Assembly (NCBI GenBank): GCA_963620595.1 | Contig: CAVFAY010000003.1 | Location: forward strand, 83,346-147,345 | Direction: 5' to 3' | DNA length: 64,000 nucleotides | From: Butyricicoccus_A sp963620595 | GTDB taxonomy: Bacteria; Bacillota; Clostridia; Oscillospirales; Butyricicoccaceae | In this document: one piece after another, positions 23,966-32,169 of the stretch | Layout of the letters: each line of letters begins with the position of its first letter | How positions within the stretch are numbered: position 1 is the first letter of the stretch | Notes under the pieces: model-generated | The model's database searches: none | What the model was told of the DNA's origin: nothing | What the model saw: only the letters and a program-made list of their open reading frames with translations | Program-made: the position numbers and the translations under genes

Positions 23966-24988
23966 TTACTTCAGAGAATCAATTGCTGCCTGCGCATGCT
24001 CTACATAGATCTGGCGAATGGTTTCGTTCTCGCCCAGACCGCGCAGCAGGCACTCAACCTGATAGCCAGCAGCCTCAAACTGAGACTTCCAAGAATCCTC
24101 GTCATCGCCTGCCATATCGTTGTTCGCATGGTCACCGGCAACTACCATCAGCGGCTCCAGAACAACGCGCTTATAGTTGCCCTTCTTGACAGCAGCCATA
24201 ACGTCATCCAGAGACGGAGTAGCTTCTACCGTGCCTACAAAGTAGTTGGTGTGACCATCCTTGGTCAGCAGATCCTGCATCTTCTGATAAACAGAGTTGG
24301 AATCTGCAGATGTACCATGACCCATAAATACAATTGCCGTCTCGCCATCGTCATAATCCTTGGTCCAATCAACAATGGCGTTCTCTACACGAGAGAAATC
24401 CTCATCGCTGGACAGCAGCGGCTGACCGATAGCTATCTTGTCAAATGCATCAGAGTACTGTGCAATATCGCTCTTCAGTTCGTCATACTCCAGACCATTC
24501 ATCAGGTGGGTCGGCTGAACAACCAAGTTCTTTACACCATTATCAACGGCACGCTTGAGAGACTCATTGATATCATCAATCTTTTCGCCATCGCGCTTCT
24601 CTACGTGGTCAATGACGATATTGGCAGTAAAGCCACGGCGTACCGAGTAATCCGGGAAGGACTTCTCCAACTGATCTTCAATCGCACCAATGGTCAGACG
24701 ACGGCTGTCATTGTAGCTGGTGCCAAAGCTGAGCACCAGCAGTTCATTCTCGCCAATGTTATCCTGATTGCGCGGATTATCCTTCGAGGCATCGCCGGTG
24801 TTATAGTTTTCTTCTTCCTCTGCCTCTTCACCAGAGCCAGAGCCGGAGCCGGCCTTTGTAGAAACCGTTGCAGAACCAGTGTCCTTTGTAGCGTCTTTGC
24901 TGTTGTCGTCGGAAGAGCCGCAGCCCGCCAACATACCAGCAGCCAGCACACCTGCCAGCAGCATTGCCGTCAACTTTTTCATTTTCAT
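23966..24988 (-). CDS. cbiK: Exported lipoprotein cobaltochelatase CbiK
   Basis: 340-aa anaerobic sirohydrochlorin cobaltochelatase, first gene after the cobalamin riboswitch. Unlike cytoplasmic CbiK (about 260 aa) it has a lipoprotein signal (lipobox LAGC, Cys23) and a low-complexity Ser/Gly/Glu linker to about residue 80. The chelatase then follows: LVLSFGTSYNDSR, QPTHLMNGLEYD (His near 160), VFMGHGTS, VEATPS (Glu near 254) and VAGDHANNDMAGDDEDSW (His near 287). Two His and an acidic residue of this kind bind cobalt in known CbiK. A periplasmic CbiK is known in Desulfovibrio. Cobalt insertion would occur outside the membrane here. Confidence 0.9.
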   Translation of the reverse strand: MKMKKLTAMLLAGVLAAGMLAGCGSSDDNSKDATKDTGSATVSTKAGSGSGSGEEAEEEENYNTGDASKDNPRNQDNIGENELLVLSFGTSYNDSRRLTIGAIEDQLEKSFPDYSVRRGFTANIVIDHVEKRDGEKIDDINESLKRAVDNGVKNLVVQPTHLMNGLEYDELKSDIAQYSDAFDKIAIGQPLLSSDEDFSRVENAIVDWTKDYDDGETAIVFMGHGTSADSNSVYQKMQDLLTKDGHTNYFVGTVEATPSLDDVMAAVKKGNYKRVVLEPLMVVAGDHANNDMAGDDEDSWKSQFEAAGYQVECLLRGLGENETIRQIYVEHAQAAIDSLK

Positions 24989-25000
24989 TTTCTTTACCTC

Positions 25001-25059
25001 CTGTGGTATCCTAGGAACGCTTTAATCGTGGTTTCAGAACTATTTTCGCGTATACCACA
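25001..25059 (-). promoter_or_regulatory. Candidate expression platform of the cobalamin riboswitch
   Basis: TGTGGTAT (minus strand of 25052-25059 region) can pair with ATACCACA, which abuts the AGGAGGT ribosome site of cbiK at 24996-25002. Formation of this hairpin would crowd the ribosome site, suggesting translational control. Confidence 0.5.
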
Positions 25060-25166
25060 AGAGCGCTCTCCTCTGCTGAGAAAAAGCGCTGACCTCCCCA
25101 GCCCACAAAAGGCAGGCAAACGGTACAATCAAGAGCTCGTGATCCGGAAATATTTCCTGTACCAGC

Positions 25167-25344
25167 ATTCGGCAGGTTTCCTGACTTTGGCTCATCGCAG
25201 AAGAACAGCCTTACCAGTCTTGCAGACCAGTGACCGCGCCGAAACGCATTGCTCTCCGCTCCCCGTTCACAGTGACGAGATCGCACAGGATTACTCACCT
25301 GTTTCCCTTTTACCCTCTTGCTAGATATGCAAGCGGCACCGAAT
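25167..25344 (-). ncRNA. Cobalamin (B12) riboswitch
   Basis: On the minus strand the conserved parts appear in order: AAAAGGGAA, CAGGTGAGTAATCCTGTGC, GGTCACTGG, GATGAGCC and the B12 box AGTCAGGAAACCTGCC (25171-25186). ATTCGG at the 5' end pairs with CCGAAT right after the B12 box to close P1. It precedes the cbiK operon and should lower its expression when cobalamin is plentiful. Confidence 0.93.
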
Positions 25345-25391
25345 CCTTTTGATTTAATTGTTCCAATCCTGCTTATTCAAGCATTGATATT

Positions 25392-25420
25392 ATTGTATCA
25401 TTTGCCCTATGTCTTGTCAA
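25392..25420 (-). promoter_or_regulatory. Promoter of the cobalamin-riboswitch operon
   Basis: Minus-strand -35 TTGACA (25415-25420), 17-bp spacer, -10 TACAAT (25392-25397), about 40 bp before the aptamer. Confidence 0.82.
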
Positions 25421-25469
25421 CCAATCCTGTTGCCTTCTTTATTGTATCGTATACTCCCCGACATGTAGA

Positions 25470-25520
25470 CGAAAAGAATACATCTGCCAAGAAGTGAAGT
25501 GGGTAAATGTATTCTTTTCG
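25470..25520 (-). terminator. Terminator of thiW
   Basis: Perfect 14-bp arms CGAAAAGAATACAT/ATGTATTCTTTTCG flank a 23-nt loop, ending in TTTTCGT on the minus strand. Works in both directions by symmetry. Confidence 0.75.
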
Positions 25521-25533
25521 TTAGAATATTGTA

Positions 25534-26052
25534 TTATTTGTCAAGCAGATACTGCATGTGCTTGAGGGCAGACGAACGCTTGAGTCCCGACAGCACCAAG
25601 CCCGCTGCAATTGATCCAACAACCGTTGAAATTAAGAACGGAATAATGTACGCATAAAATGCAACCGCTCCGGCATCCGTCCCCATAAGCAAAACAGCTA
25701 CCGGATAGGCACATAGACCGCCGAGAATACCGGTGCCAAAAATCTCCGCTGCAACCGTCAGCAGCAGCTTTTTGGTCTTCCAATACATCAGTCCACAGCA
25801 CAACGCACCGATCATGCTGCCCGGAAACGCCATCAGACTACCTAGTCCAAACAAATTTCTCAGCAGGCTGGCAAGAAAGGCGCATGCCACACCGTAACCA
25901 GGCCCAAGAAAAACAGCACAAATAATATTCACCATGTGCTGAATCGGCGCACAGCGGGAGCCCAAAATAGGAAATGAAAACATACTGCCGACTACAGCAA
26001 TGTCTGCCAGCACCGCACAAAGAACGATTTTTTTAATACGAATACGATTCAT
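25534..26052 (-). CDS. thiW: ECF transporter S component ThiW (thiazole/thiamine precursor uptake)
   Basis: 172-aa integral membrane protein with five to six helices. GSRCAPIQHMVNIICAVFLGPGYG, LLRNLFGLGSLMAFPGSMIGA and AEIFGTGILGG are the ThiW marks. Known role: substrate-specific subunit of an ECF importer for the thiazole moiety of thiamine, working with a shared energizing module encoded elsewhere. It normally follows a TPP riboswitch; none is present here. Instead a strong terminator-like hairpin (26066-26127) lies between its promoter and ribosome site. Confidence 0.9.
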   Translation of the reverse strand: MNRIRIKKIVLCAVLADIAVVGSMFSFPILGSRCAPIQHMVNIICAVFLGPGYGVACAFLASLLRNLFGLGSLMAFPGSMIGALCCGLMYWKTKKLLLTVAAEIFGTGILGGLCAYPVAVLLMGTDAGAVAFYAYIIPFLISTVVGSIAAGLVLSGLKRSSALKHMQYLLDK

Positions 26053-26065
26053 GATTTTCCTCCAT

Positions 26066-26127
26066 AAAAAACGAGAGCATCACAAAGAATCATACCCATG
26101 GTGGTATGCCCCTTCGTGACGCTCTCG
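26066..26127 (-). promoter_or_regulatory. Terminator-like hairpin in the thiW leader
   Basis: Minus-strand CGAGAGCGTCACGAAG...CATACC pairs with GGTATG...CTTTGTGATGCTCTCG (two G-U, a GGG/ATT internal loop, hexaloop ACCATG) and is followed by TTTTTT then ATGGAGG, the thiW ribosome site. It would terminate transcription before thiW unless an alternative fold forms, so it looks like an attenuator. No aptamer I know is recognisable in the roughly 25 nt upstream. Confidence 0.6.
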
Positions 26128-26143
26128 CGTTACTCTGTTTGGA

Positions 26144-26172
26144 AGAATATCATATGTTACACGACTTGTCAA
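26144..26172 (-). promoter_or_regulatory. Promoter of thiW
   Basis: Minus-strand -35 TTGACA (26167-26172), 17-bp spacer, -10 TATTCT (26144-26149); it gives a leader of about 90 nt dominated by the hairpin. Confidence 0.7.
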
Positions 26173-26180
26173 CTGATATC

Positions 26181-26996
26181 TCATCCAAACTGCTTATCTA
26201 AATACTCTACAACACCTTTTAACGTATTGTGGTTGTTGTCAGCTACGACAACATCTACCATATCGAGCACTTCCTGTCTTGCATTTTCTGGTGCAAAACT
26301 GATGCCTGCACTGCGCAGCATTGGCAAATCATTCTGGCTGTCACCTACCGCGCAAACCAGCTCCGGTTTGACACCGAGATATTCCGCAGCCTTCCGCACG
26401 CCATCACCCTTATGTCCGCCTTTGCAGGTCATCTCATAATAGACCGGTGTGGAAAACGTCAAATTGTACTTGTCTTTGACTCGATCAATAAAAGGACGCG
26501 CCGCCAACACCTCGTCATGCTCTCCGGTAAAATTGATTTTTCCCCATTCATGCGTTGGCTCCGGAATCTCATCTAAACCGCACAGCGTATACGGAATGTT
26601 GAGATTGACAAAATGCTGCCGTGTCACCTCGCATGTCTGACAAACATATGAGTGGTCAAGCAAAAACACTTCTACGCCCAAATGCGGATACTGTTCCATC
26701 ACTTCCCGCGCCAGTTGTTTTGCCCCGTCATCCAAGCCTTCCATGTATACGATGCTTTCCTGCGCTTCATCACAGATAATCGCACCATTCAAATAGACCC
26801 CCGGTCCATTGCATGGCAGCAGCTTGCGATAAGCAGCCGTCGCCGGACGCGTTCTTCCAGTCGCCAAGGAAAAATAACCACCATTGCGTGTAAAATATTC
26901 CAACGCCTCGATGGTTTCCTTTCCAATCTCGCGTGCATCATCAAGCAGTGTACCATCCATATCCGAGGCAATAAAAATACCATCAAACCTGCCCAT
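26181..26996 (-). CDS. Cof-type HAD-IIB family phosphatase
   Basis: 271-aa haloacid-dehalogenase-type hydrolase, probably a sugar-phosphate or flavin/PLP phosphatase. Motif I is FIASDMDGTLLDD (nucleophile Asp14 and general acid Asp16), motif II is LATGRTRPA, motif III lies at KGGHKGDGVRKA and motif IV is AVGDSQNDLPML. The 3' neighbour rluD begins after a short overlap of 14 nt, so it may head the rluD side of the operon. Substrate not predictable. Confidence 0.88.
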   Translation of the reverse strand: MGRFDGIFIASDMDGTLLDDAREIGKETIEALEYFTRNGGYFSLATGRTRPATAAYRKLLPCNGPGVYLNGAIICDEAQESIVYMEGLDDGAKQLAREVMEQYPHLGVEVFLLDHSYVCQTCEVTRQHFVNLNIPYTLCGLDEIPEPTHEWGKINFTGEHDEVLAARPFIDRVKDKYNLTFSTPVYYEMTCKGGHKGDGVRKAAEYLGVKPELVCAVGDSQNDLPMLRSAGISFAPENARQEVLDMVDVVVADNNHNTLKGVVEYLDKQFG

Positions 26997-27906
26997 ACTG
27001 ACTCCTCAATTTCCGTAATACCTGTTCAAAATATTCTGGCAGCGGTGCCCCAAACAGCATCCGCTCTCCCGTTGTCGGATGGGTCAGTTCCAGCTCTCCC
27101 GCATGGAGACACTGTCCCTGCAATTTCCATTTGTCCTTCGCCAGTCCATACAGCGGATCGCCGATAATCGGATGACCGATATGCGCCATGTGCACACGAA
27201 TCTGATGCGTGCGTCCGGTCTCCAGACGAAATTTCATAAACGCATAGCCCTGATACTGTTCCAGCACCTCATAATGCGTAATCGCCTCGCGTCCACCCGC
27301 AAGAACGGTCATTTTTTTTCTGTCCACCGGATGACGGGCAATCGGCGCACAAATCGTACCGATTATTTCTTTTGGGCATCCATAGACCACAGCAAAATAC
27401 CGGCGCCCCGCGCTATGTATCTTGATCTGTTCCGCCAGCGACTGATGTGCTTTGTCATTTTTGGCAACGACCAATAAACCGCTGGTATCTTTATCAATGC
27501 GATGAACAATACCCGGCCGAATCTCACCGTTAATGCCGGACAAGCTGTCTCCGCAATAGTACATCAATGCATTGACAAGTGTACCGCTCCAATTGCCCGG
27601 TGCTGGATGAACAACCATGCCTTTTGGCTTATTGACAACGATAATATCGTCATCTTCATACACAATATCCAATGGAATATTTTCCGGTTCAATCGCAACC
27701 TCTTTGGGCTCCGGCACCTCGACAGCAATTACATCTCCGGCAGCAGCCTTGGCATTTTTTTTGACCGGTTTATCGCCCATCATCACGCATCCCTCCTGCA
27801 TGAGATGCTGAATGGCAGACCTCGTCAAATCCGGTATCTGTTCTGAGAGCAGCTTATCAATGCGTTTGCCGCCGTCTGCTTCTGTCACCTGCACAAGTTG
27901 TCTCAT
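26983..27906 (-). CDS. rluD: RluA-family pseudouridine synthase (RluD-like)
   Basis: 307 aa: an N-terminal S4 RNA-binding domain (about 13-75, GKRIDKLLSEQIPDLTRSAIQHLMQ in outline), then the synthase domain with the catalytic-Asp motif HRIDKDTSGLLVVAK (Asp near 139) and the C-terminal ETGRTHQIRVHMAHIGHPI. It isomerises specific uridines of 23S rRNA; RluD is the best guess by length and S4 domain, but RluA-family paralogues are hard to tell apart. The start overlaps the lspA stop by 4 nt. Confidence 0.9.
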   Translation of the reverse strand: MRQLVQVTEADGGKRIDKLLSEQIPDLTRSAIQHLMQEGCVMMGDKPVKKNAKAAAGDVIAVEVPEPKEVAIEPENIPLDIVYEDDDIIVVNKPKGMVVHPAPGNWSGTLVNALMYYCGDSLSGINGEIRPGIVHRIDKDTSGLLVVAKNDKAHQSLAEQIKIHSAGRRYFAVVYGCPKEIIGTICAPIARHPVDRKKMTVLAGGREAITHYEVLEQYQGYAFMKFRLETGRTHQIRVHMAHIGHPIIGDPLYGLAKDKWKLQGQCLHAGELELTHPTTGERMLFGAPLPEYFEQVLRKLRSQYGQV

Positions 27907-28373
27907 TTTCCTTCGTCCTCCGGATCTTTATGGATGAAGAGATAATAAAAGGCAAACAGCGCAATACCAACACAGACATAAATATCCGCGATATTAAAAA
28001 TAGGAAACCGAATAAATTCCAGCTGAATCATATCGACAACATAGTGATTGACAATGCGATCAATGACATTGCCAATCGCACCCGCAGCCACGACAAGCAA
28101 ACTAATCTTTCCAATTGGCGCTTGAATCTTATCTTTTTTCAGTGCATACACAATGGCGCACAAAATGACGGCAGCCAGCGCGACAAACAGCCAAATTTGA
28201 TTTTCTAAGATACTAAATGCAGCACCACGATTTTCCACATAGGTCAGCGACAGCACGCCCGGAATAAGCGGAATCGTGCCGATAGATGCCAGCATCATCA
28301 CTGCCCAATATTTGACGGCTTGATCCACGATGACCATCATGAGAACCGCCAACAGATACATAACCATAGACAC
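27903..28373 (-). CDS. lspA: Lipoprotein signal peptidase
   Basis: 156-aa membrane aspartyl protease that removes signal peptides from lipidated prolipoproteins, needed for the many lipoproteins encoded here. Four helices; catalytic motifs VENRGAAFSIL, AGAIGNVIDRIV (first Asp) and PIFNIADIYVCVG (second Asp). The start is GTG at 28373, 8 nt after GGGAGG; ATG 28367 is possible. The chain ileS-lspA-rluD is a classic Firmicute arrangement. Confidence 0.94.
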   Translation of the reverse strand: MSMVMYLLAVLMMVIVDQAVKYWAVMMLASIGTIPLIPGVLSLTYVENRGAAFSILENQIWLFVALAAVILCAIVYALKKDKIQAPIGKISLLVVAAGAIGNVIDRIVNHYVVDMIQLEFIRFPIFNIADIYVCVGIALFAFYYLFIHKDPEDEGK

Positions 28374-28397
28374 AGGAGATTCCTCCCTTCACAAAGA

Positions 28398-28425
28398 GAG
28401 GCAGAGGACAATTCCTCTGCCTCTT
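28398..28425 (-). terminator. Hairpin between ileS and lspA
   Basis: Perfect 12-bp stem AGAGGCAGAGGA/TCCTCTGCCTCT with a 4-nt loop; on the minus strand followed by CTTTGTG. A weak terminator or attenuator that would let some ileS transcripts continue into lspA. Confidence 0.6.
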
Positions 28426-28459
28426 CGTCACGAATCATCCATTCGATGATAGTTTGATT

Positions 28460-31249
28460 TTACTTGTGGCTGAGCACAGAAGCGCAGCGTACGCACAGCG
28501 TCGGATGCTCTGCATTGCTGCCAACAGTCGGATCATAGATCCAGCAACGCTCACACTTCTCGCCTTCCATATGGCTGACAGCAATCTTCATGCCGCCCAG
28601 TGCCTCGTAGGAATCGCCTTCGCCCTCGCCAGTCTGTACATCAACATCAGAAACGATAAACAGCTTTGCCAGATCCTGACCGCAGCCGTCCAAGAATTCC
28701 TTTGCATTCTCAGAAGCGGTGATGATAACCTTTGCTTCCAGCGGCTTGCCGATCAGCTTAGAGCCACGTGCCTGCTCCAGTGCCTTGTTGACATCATCAC
28801 GAACTGCGATGATTTTCTCCCACTTGAGTGTTTCTGCATCGGTAAAGCTCAGAGCAGGATCGTACTCCGGCATGTCGTTGAGGACAACGTTGCGCTCGTC
28901 ATCGCCTTCTGCGTGCGGCATAGCGTGCCAGATCTCGTCTGCGGTGAAGCAAAGAACCGGAGCCAGCATACGAACCAGCGCATCCAGAATGCGATAAATA
29001 GCAGTCTGTGCAGACAGACGGCTCAGACCGTCATCACAGTACAGACGATCCTTGATAACGTCCAGGTAGAAGTTGGACATATCGACAACGCAGAAGTTGT
29101 GGATTGCATGGATAACACCGTGGAACTCATAGCTGTCATATGCTGCGCGAACGCGGCCAACCAGCTCGTTGCACTTCATCAGTGCCCACTTATCCAGCTC
29201 CAGCATTTGGTCATACGGTACCATCTGATCCAGCGTAAAGCCGTTCAGGTTGCCCATGATGTAACGAGCGGTGTTGCGAATCTTCAGATAGTTCTGAGAC
29301 AGCTGCTTGAACATCTTCTTAGAGATCTTCATATCCGCACGGTAATCGGAGGAAGATACCCACAGACGCAGAATATCTGCACCATACTGCTGGGTGATTT
29401 CCTGCGGGCTCATACCATTGCCCTTAGACTTAGACATCTTCTGACGCTCTTCATCGACAATCATGCCATGGGTGATAACCGTCTTGTACGGAGAAACGCC
29501 CTTGGTAGCGATAGACGTCAGCATAGAGGACTGGAACCAACCGCGATACTGGTCGTTGCCTTCCAGATACAGATCAGCCGGATAAGCCAGATCCTCGCGT
29601 TCCTCCAGCACTGCTGCATGAGAAGAACCGGAATCGAACCATACGTCCATGGTATCAGTTTCCTTCGTGAATTCAGAGCATCCGCATTCACACTTTGTGC
29701 CAGCCGGCAGAATGTCGGCAGCATCGGTATCAAACCAAGCGCTGGTGCCCTTCTCGCGGAACAGAGCTGCAACAGCGGAAATCGTACTGTCGTTAATCAG
29801 CGGCTTCTTGCACTTCTTGCAGAAGAAGATTGGAATCGGCACGCCCCAAGTGCGCTGACGAGAAATACACCAGTCAGAACGCTCCTGAATCATAGAGGTC
29901 ATGCGGTCTTCGCCCCAAGCCGGAATCCACTTGACACCGTGGCAGGCCTCGACAGCCTTATCCTTCATAGCATCGACAGAACAGAACCACTGCTCGGTTG
30001 CGCGGAAGATAATCGGCTTCTTGCAGCGCCAGCAATGCGGATACGAGTGTTCGATGGTCTCAACGGCCAACAGCGCATTCTTCTCGGTCAAATCGTGCAG
30101 GATAATCGGGTTGGTATCTTCATAGAACATACCAGCGTACTTGCCTGCATCAGCAGTGGTCATACCCTTGCTGTCTACCGGAACAATCATCGGGATTTCC
30201 GGATACTTCTGGCAAACAACAAAGTCCTCTGCACCAAAGCCCGGTGCCGTGTGTACACAGCCGGTACCGGCATCCAGCGTAACATGATCGCCAACGATAA
30301 CCAGAGACTCACGATCCATCAGAGGATGCTGTGTTGTTACATACTCCAGCTCAGAGCCCATGATGGTGCCCAGAACCTCATACGATTCAATCTTTGCCGC
30401 AGCGGCAACAGACGGAATCAAGTCAGTTGCCAGAACATAGATCTCACCGTTCGGTACCTTGACGAAAGAATACTCAAAGCGCGGATTCAGAGAGATAGCC
30501 AGGTTGCCCGGCAGTGTCCACGTGGTAGTTGTCCAAATCACGAAGTATACGTTCTCTGTCGTGCCGATGACAGAGCTAATCTTGCCCTGATCGTCCTTGA
30601 CAGCAAACTTGACGTAGATAGACGCACACTTGTTATCCTTGTACTCGATCTCGGCTTCAGCCAGAGCGGTTTCATCGTGCGGGCACCAGTATACCGGCTT
30701 CATGCCGCGGTAAATATAGCCCTTCTTAGCCATCTCGCCAAAGACAGAAACCTGCTTGGCAACAAAGTCATTGGTCAGGGTCAGATACGGGTGATCCCAA
30801 TCACCGACAACGCCCAGACGCTTAAACTGGGTACGCTGCGTGTTTACGTGATCCAATGCAAATTCCTTGCACTTATCACAGAAATCCTTGTTGCTGACCT
30901 TGTGTCTGTCCAGACCAAAGGCAGCAATTGCCTGACGCTCGATCGGCAGGCCATGGGTATCCCAGCCCGGTACATACGGAGCCTTAAAGCCAGCCATGTT
31001 TTTGTAACGCACAATGAAGTCCTTGAGGATCTTGTTCAGTGCGTGACCCAGATGCAGATTACCGTTTGCATACGGAGGGCCATCGTGAAGAATGAACAGC
31101 GGTTTACCCTCATTCTTCTCCATCAGTGTATGGTAAATATCCTCTTTCTCCCACTTCTCCAAAAATTCCGGCTCGCGCTTAGGAAGACCCGCGCGCATCG
31201 GAAAATCAGTCTGCGGAAGATTGATCGTTTTGTTGTAATCCTGCGGCAT
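28460..31249 (-). CDS. ileS: Isoleucyl-tRNA synthetase
   Basis: 929-aa class I synthetase charging tRNA-Ile. HIGH-type motif GNLHLGHALNK near residue 66, editing (CP1) domain in the middle, KMSKS motif RQKMSKSKGNG near 595, anticodon-binding domain, and a C-terminal zinc-binding knuckle CERCW...CVRC. ATG 31249 (AAAGGATG upstream) fits the usual MPQDYNKTINLP start; the 22 codons before it begin with TTG and look untranslated. No T-box leader is visible between divIVA and ileS. Confidence 0.96.
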   Translation of the reverse strand: MPQDYNKTINLPQTDFPMRAGLPKREPEFLEKWEKEDIYHTLMEKNEGKPLFILHDGPPYANGNLHLGHALNKILKDFIVRYKNMAGFKAPYVPGWDTHGLPIERQAIAAFGLDRHKVSNKDFCDKCKEFALDHVNTQRTQFKRLGVVGDWDHPYLTLTNDFVAKQVSVFGEMAKKGYIYRGMKPVYWCPHDETALAEAEIEYKDNKCASIYVKFAVKDDQGKISSVIGTTENVYFVIWTTTTWTLPGNLAISLNPRFEYSFVKVPNGEIYVLATDLIPSVAAAAKIESYEVLGTIMGSELEYVTTQHPLMDRESLVIVGDHVTLDAGTGCVHTAPGFGAEDFVVCQKYPEIPMIVPVDSKGMTTADAGKYAGMFYEDTNPIILHDLTEKNALLAVETIEHSYPHCWRCKKPIIFRATEQWFCSVDAMKDKAVEACHGVKWIPAWGEDRMTSMIQERSDWCISRQRTWGVPIPIFFCKKCKKPLINDSTISAVAALFREKGTSAWFDTDAADILPAGTKCECGCSEFTKETDTMDVWFDSGSSHAAVLEEREDLAYPADLYLEGNDQYRGWFQSSMLTSIATKGVSPYKTVITHGMIVDEERQKMSKSKGNGMSPQEITQQYGADILRLWVSSSDYRADMKISKKMFKQLSQNYLKIRNTARYIMGNLNGFTLDQMVPYDQMLELDKWALMKCNELVGRVRAAYDSYEFHGVIHAIHNFCVVDMSNFYLDVIKDRLYCDDGLSRLSAQTAIYRILDALVRMLAPVLCFTADEIWHAMPHAEGDDERNVVLNDMPEYDPALSFTDAETLKWEKIIAVRDDVNKALEQARGSKLIGKPLEAKVIITASENAKEFLDGCGQDLAKLFIVSDVDVQTGEGEGDSYEALGGMKIAVSHMEGEKCERCWIYDPTVGSNAEHPTLCVRCASVLSHK

Positions 31250-31362
31250 GTAACCGTACCATCCTTTCTGATTCTCGACGCTGTCCTCTTTTTTGAACCA
31301 ACGCCGTCCCGCCAATCCGGCGGAATTCTATCCTAAACAGCTGTTGCTGTTTATTCTCCATG

Positions 31363-32082
31363 TTAATTGCTGTCATCCTGTGAACCGCTGACCTCTACGG
31401 TGTATGCGGTTTGTTCCATTCCATCCATATGGGATGTGTGCTCGGCATCAGCAAAAATTTTTAAAATATCTGCGGGAATATCAGTTCCCAGGTTTTCCTC
31501 TGGCGGATTGGGAATTTCCAGCTCCGCCGGGCCTTCTACTCGCCCTTCAATTGTCTCGCTGTAAACAGTATGATCTGAGATCGAAGTAAATTCCACACCT
31601 TCCTTCTGTGGAATGGCCGCAATTTTCTCGCTTTCTTCACGAAAAGCACGTGTCATTTTTTCAATAAAAGAGGCGGCTTCTTTTTGTGCCAGCCGCAGAC
31701 GTGCCTGCTCCTGAGAAGCCTGCACCTGATACCGTCTGACGATAGCTTCGCACTGTTCCTTGGTTTCTCGTTTGAGCTGTTCCGCTTCCTCCTGCGCTTG
31801 ACTGCGCGTTTGGTCTGCCTGCTCGCTTGCTTCCTTCTTTGTTTTGTCTGCCATGCTCTGCGCGGTCATCAGCGCCTGCCGAATTCCGCTCTCAATGCGG
31901 CGATATTCTTCAATCTTATCCACCATGACCTTGAGCTTTGCCCGCAATTCTGCATTTTCCCGTTCCAGAGCCTCCATGTCATCTGCCGCTTGATCCAGCA
32001 TCATATCAACGCTTCTGGCATCATATCCGCCAAATACCGCTTTTTCCGGCGCAAAATCCCGGATCTCTTTTGAACCTAACAT
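31363..32082 (-). CDS. divIVA: DivIVA-domain cell division/polarity protein
   Basis: 239 aa. The N-terminal DivIVA membrane-binding motif region (about 1-60: KEIRDFAPEKAVFGGYDARSVD) is followed by a long coiled coil (about 35-150) rich in Ala, Glu, Lys and Gln, and an acidic, less ordered tail. DivIVA proteins bind curved membrane at division sites and poles. It sits in the conserved order sepF-yggT-divIVA-ileS. ATG 32082 has GGGAGG upstream. Confidence 0.9.
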   Translation of the reverse strand: MLGSKEIRDFAPEKAVFGGYDARSVDMMLDQAADDMEALERENAELRAKLKVMVDKIEEYRRIESGIRQALMTAQSMADKTKKEASEQADQTRSQAQEEAEQLKRETKEQCEAIVRRYQVQASQEQARLRLAQKEAASFIEKMTRAFREESEKIAAIPQKEGVEFTSISDHTVYSETIEGRVEGPAELEIPNPPEENLGTDIPADILKIFADAEHTSHMDGMEQTAYTVEVSGSQDDSN

Positions 32083-32124
32083 GTTACCTCCCTGAAATCA
32101 AACGGCCGGAAAAAACCGGAAAAT

Positions 32125-32143
32125 GGCCGGGATAAACCCGGCC
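32125..32143 (-). terminator. GC-rich hairpin between yggT and divIVA
   Basis: GGCCGGG-TTTAT-CCCGGCC on the minus strand, followed by ATTTTCCGG. A weak terminator or processing site inside the division gene cluster. Confidence 0.5.
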
Positions 32144-32169
32144 GGACGAATCCCGCGAAACTTTGCATA

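Noticed and set aside
23723..25324. A 533-codon plus-strand frame across cbiK and its leader
   Set aside because: It crosses the cobalamin riboswitch and cbiK on the opposite strand and contains no recognisable domain.
26050..26172. A T-box or TPP riboswitch in the thiW leader
   Set aside because: Neither the T-box AGGGTGGNACCGCG sequence nor the TPP CTGAGA...ACCTGATCTGG elements are present; the leader is almost entirely one hairpin.
31250..31315. N-terminal extension of ileS from a TTG codon
   Set aside because: The extension has no ribosome site, and the ATG at 31249 matches the usual IleS start with AAAGGATG upstream.
28454..31336. A 960-codon open frame on the plus strand across ileS
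   Set aside because: It lies fully opposite ileS, lacks a ribosome site and recognisable domains, and mirrors the codon bias of the real gene.
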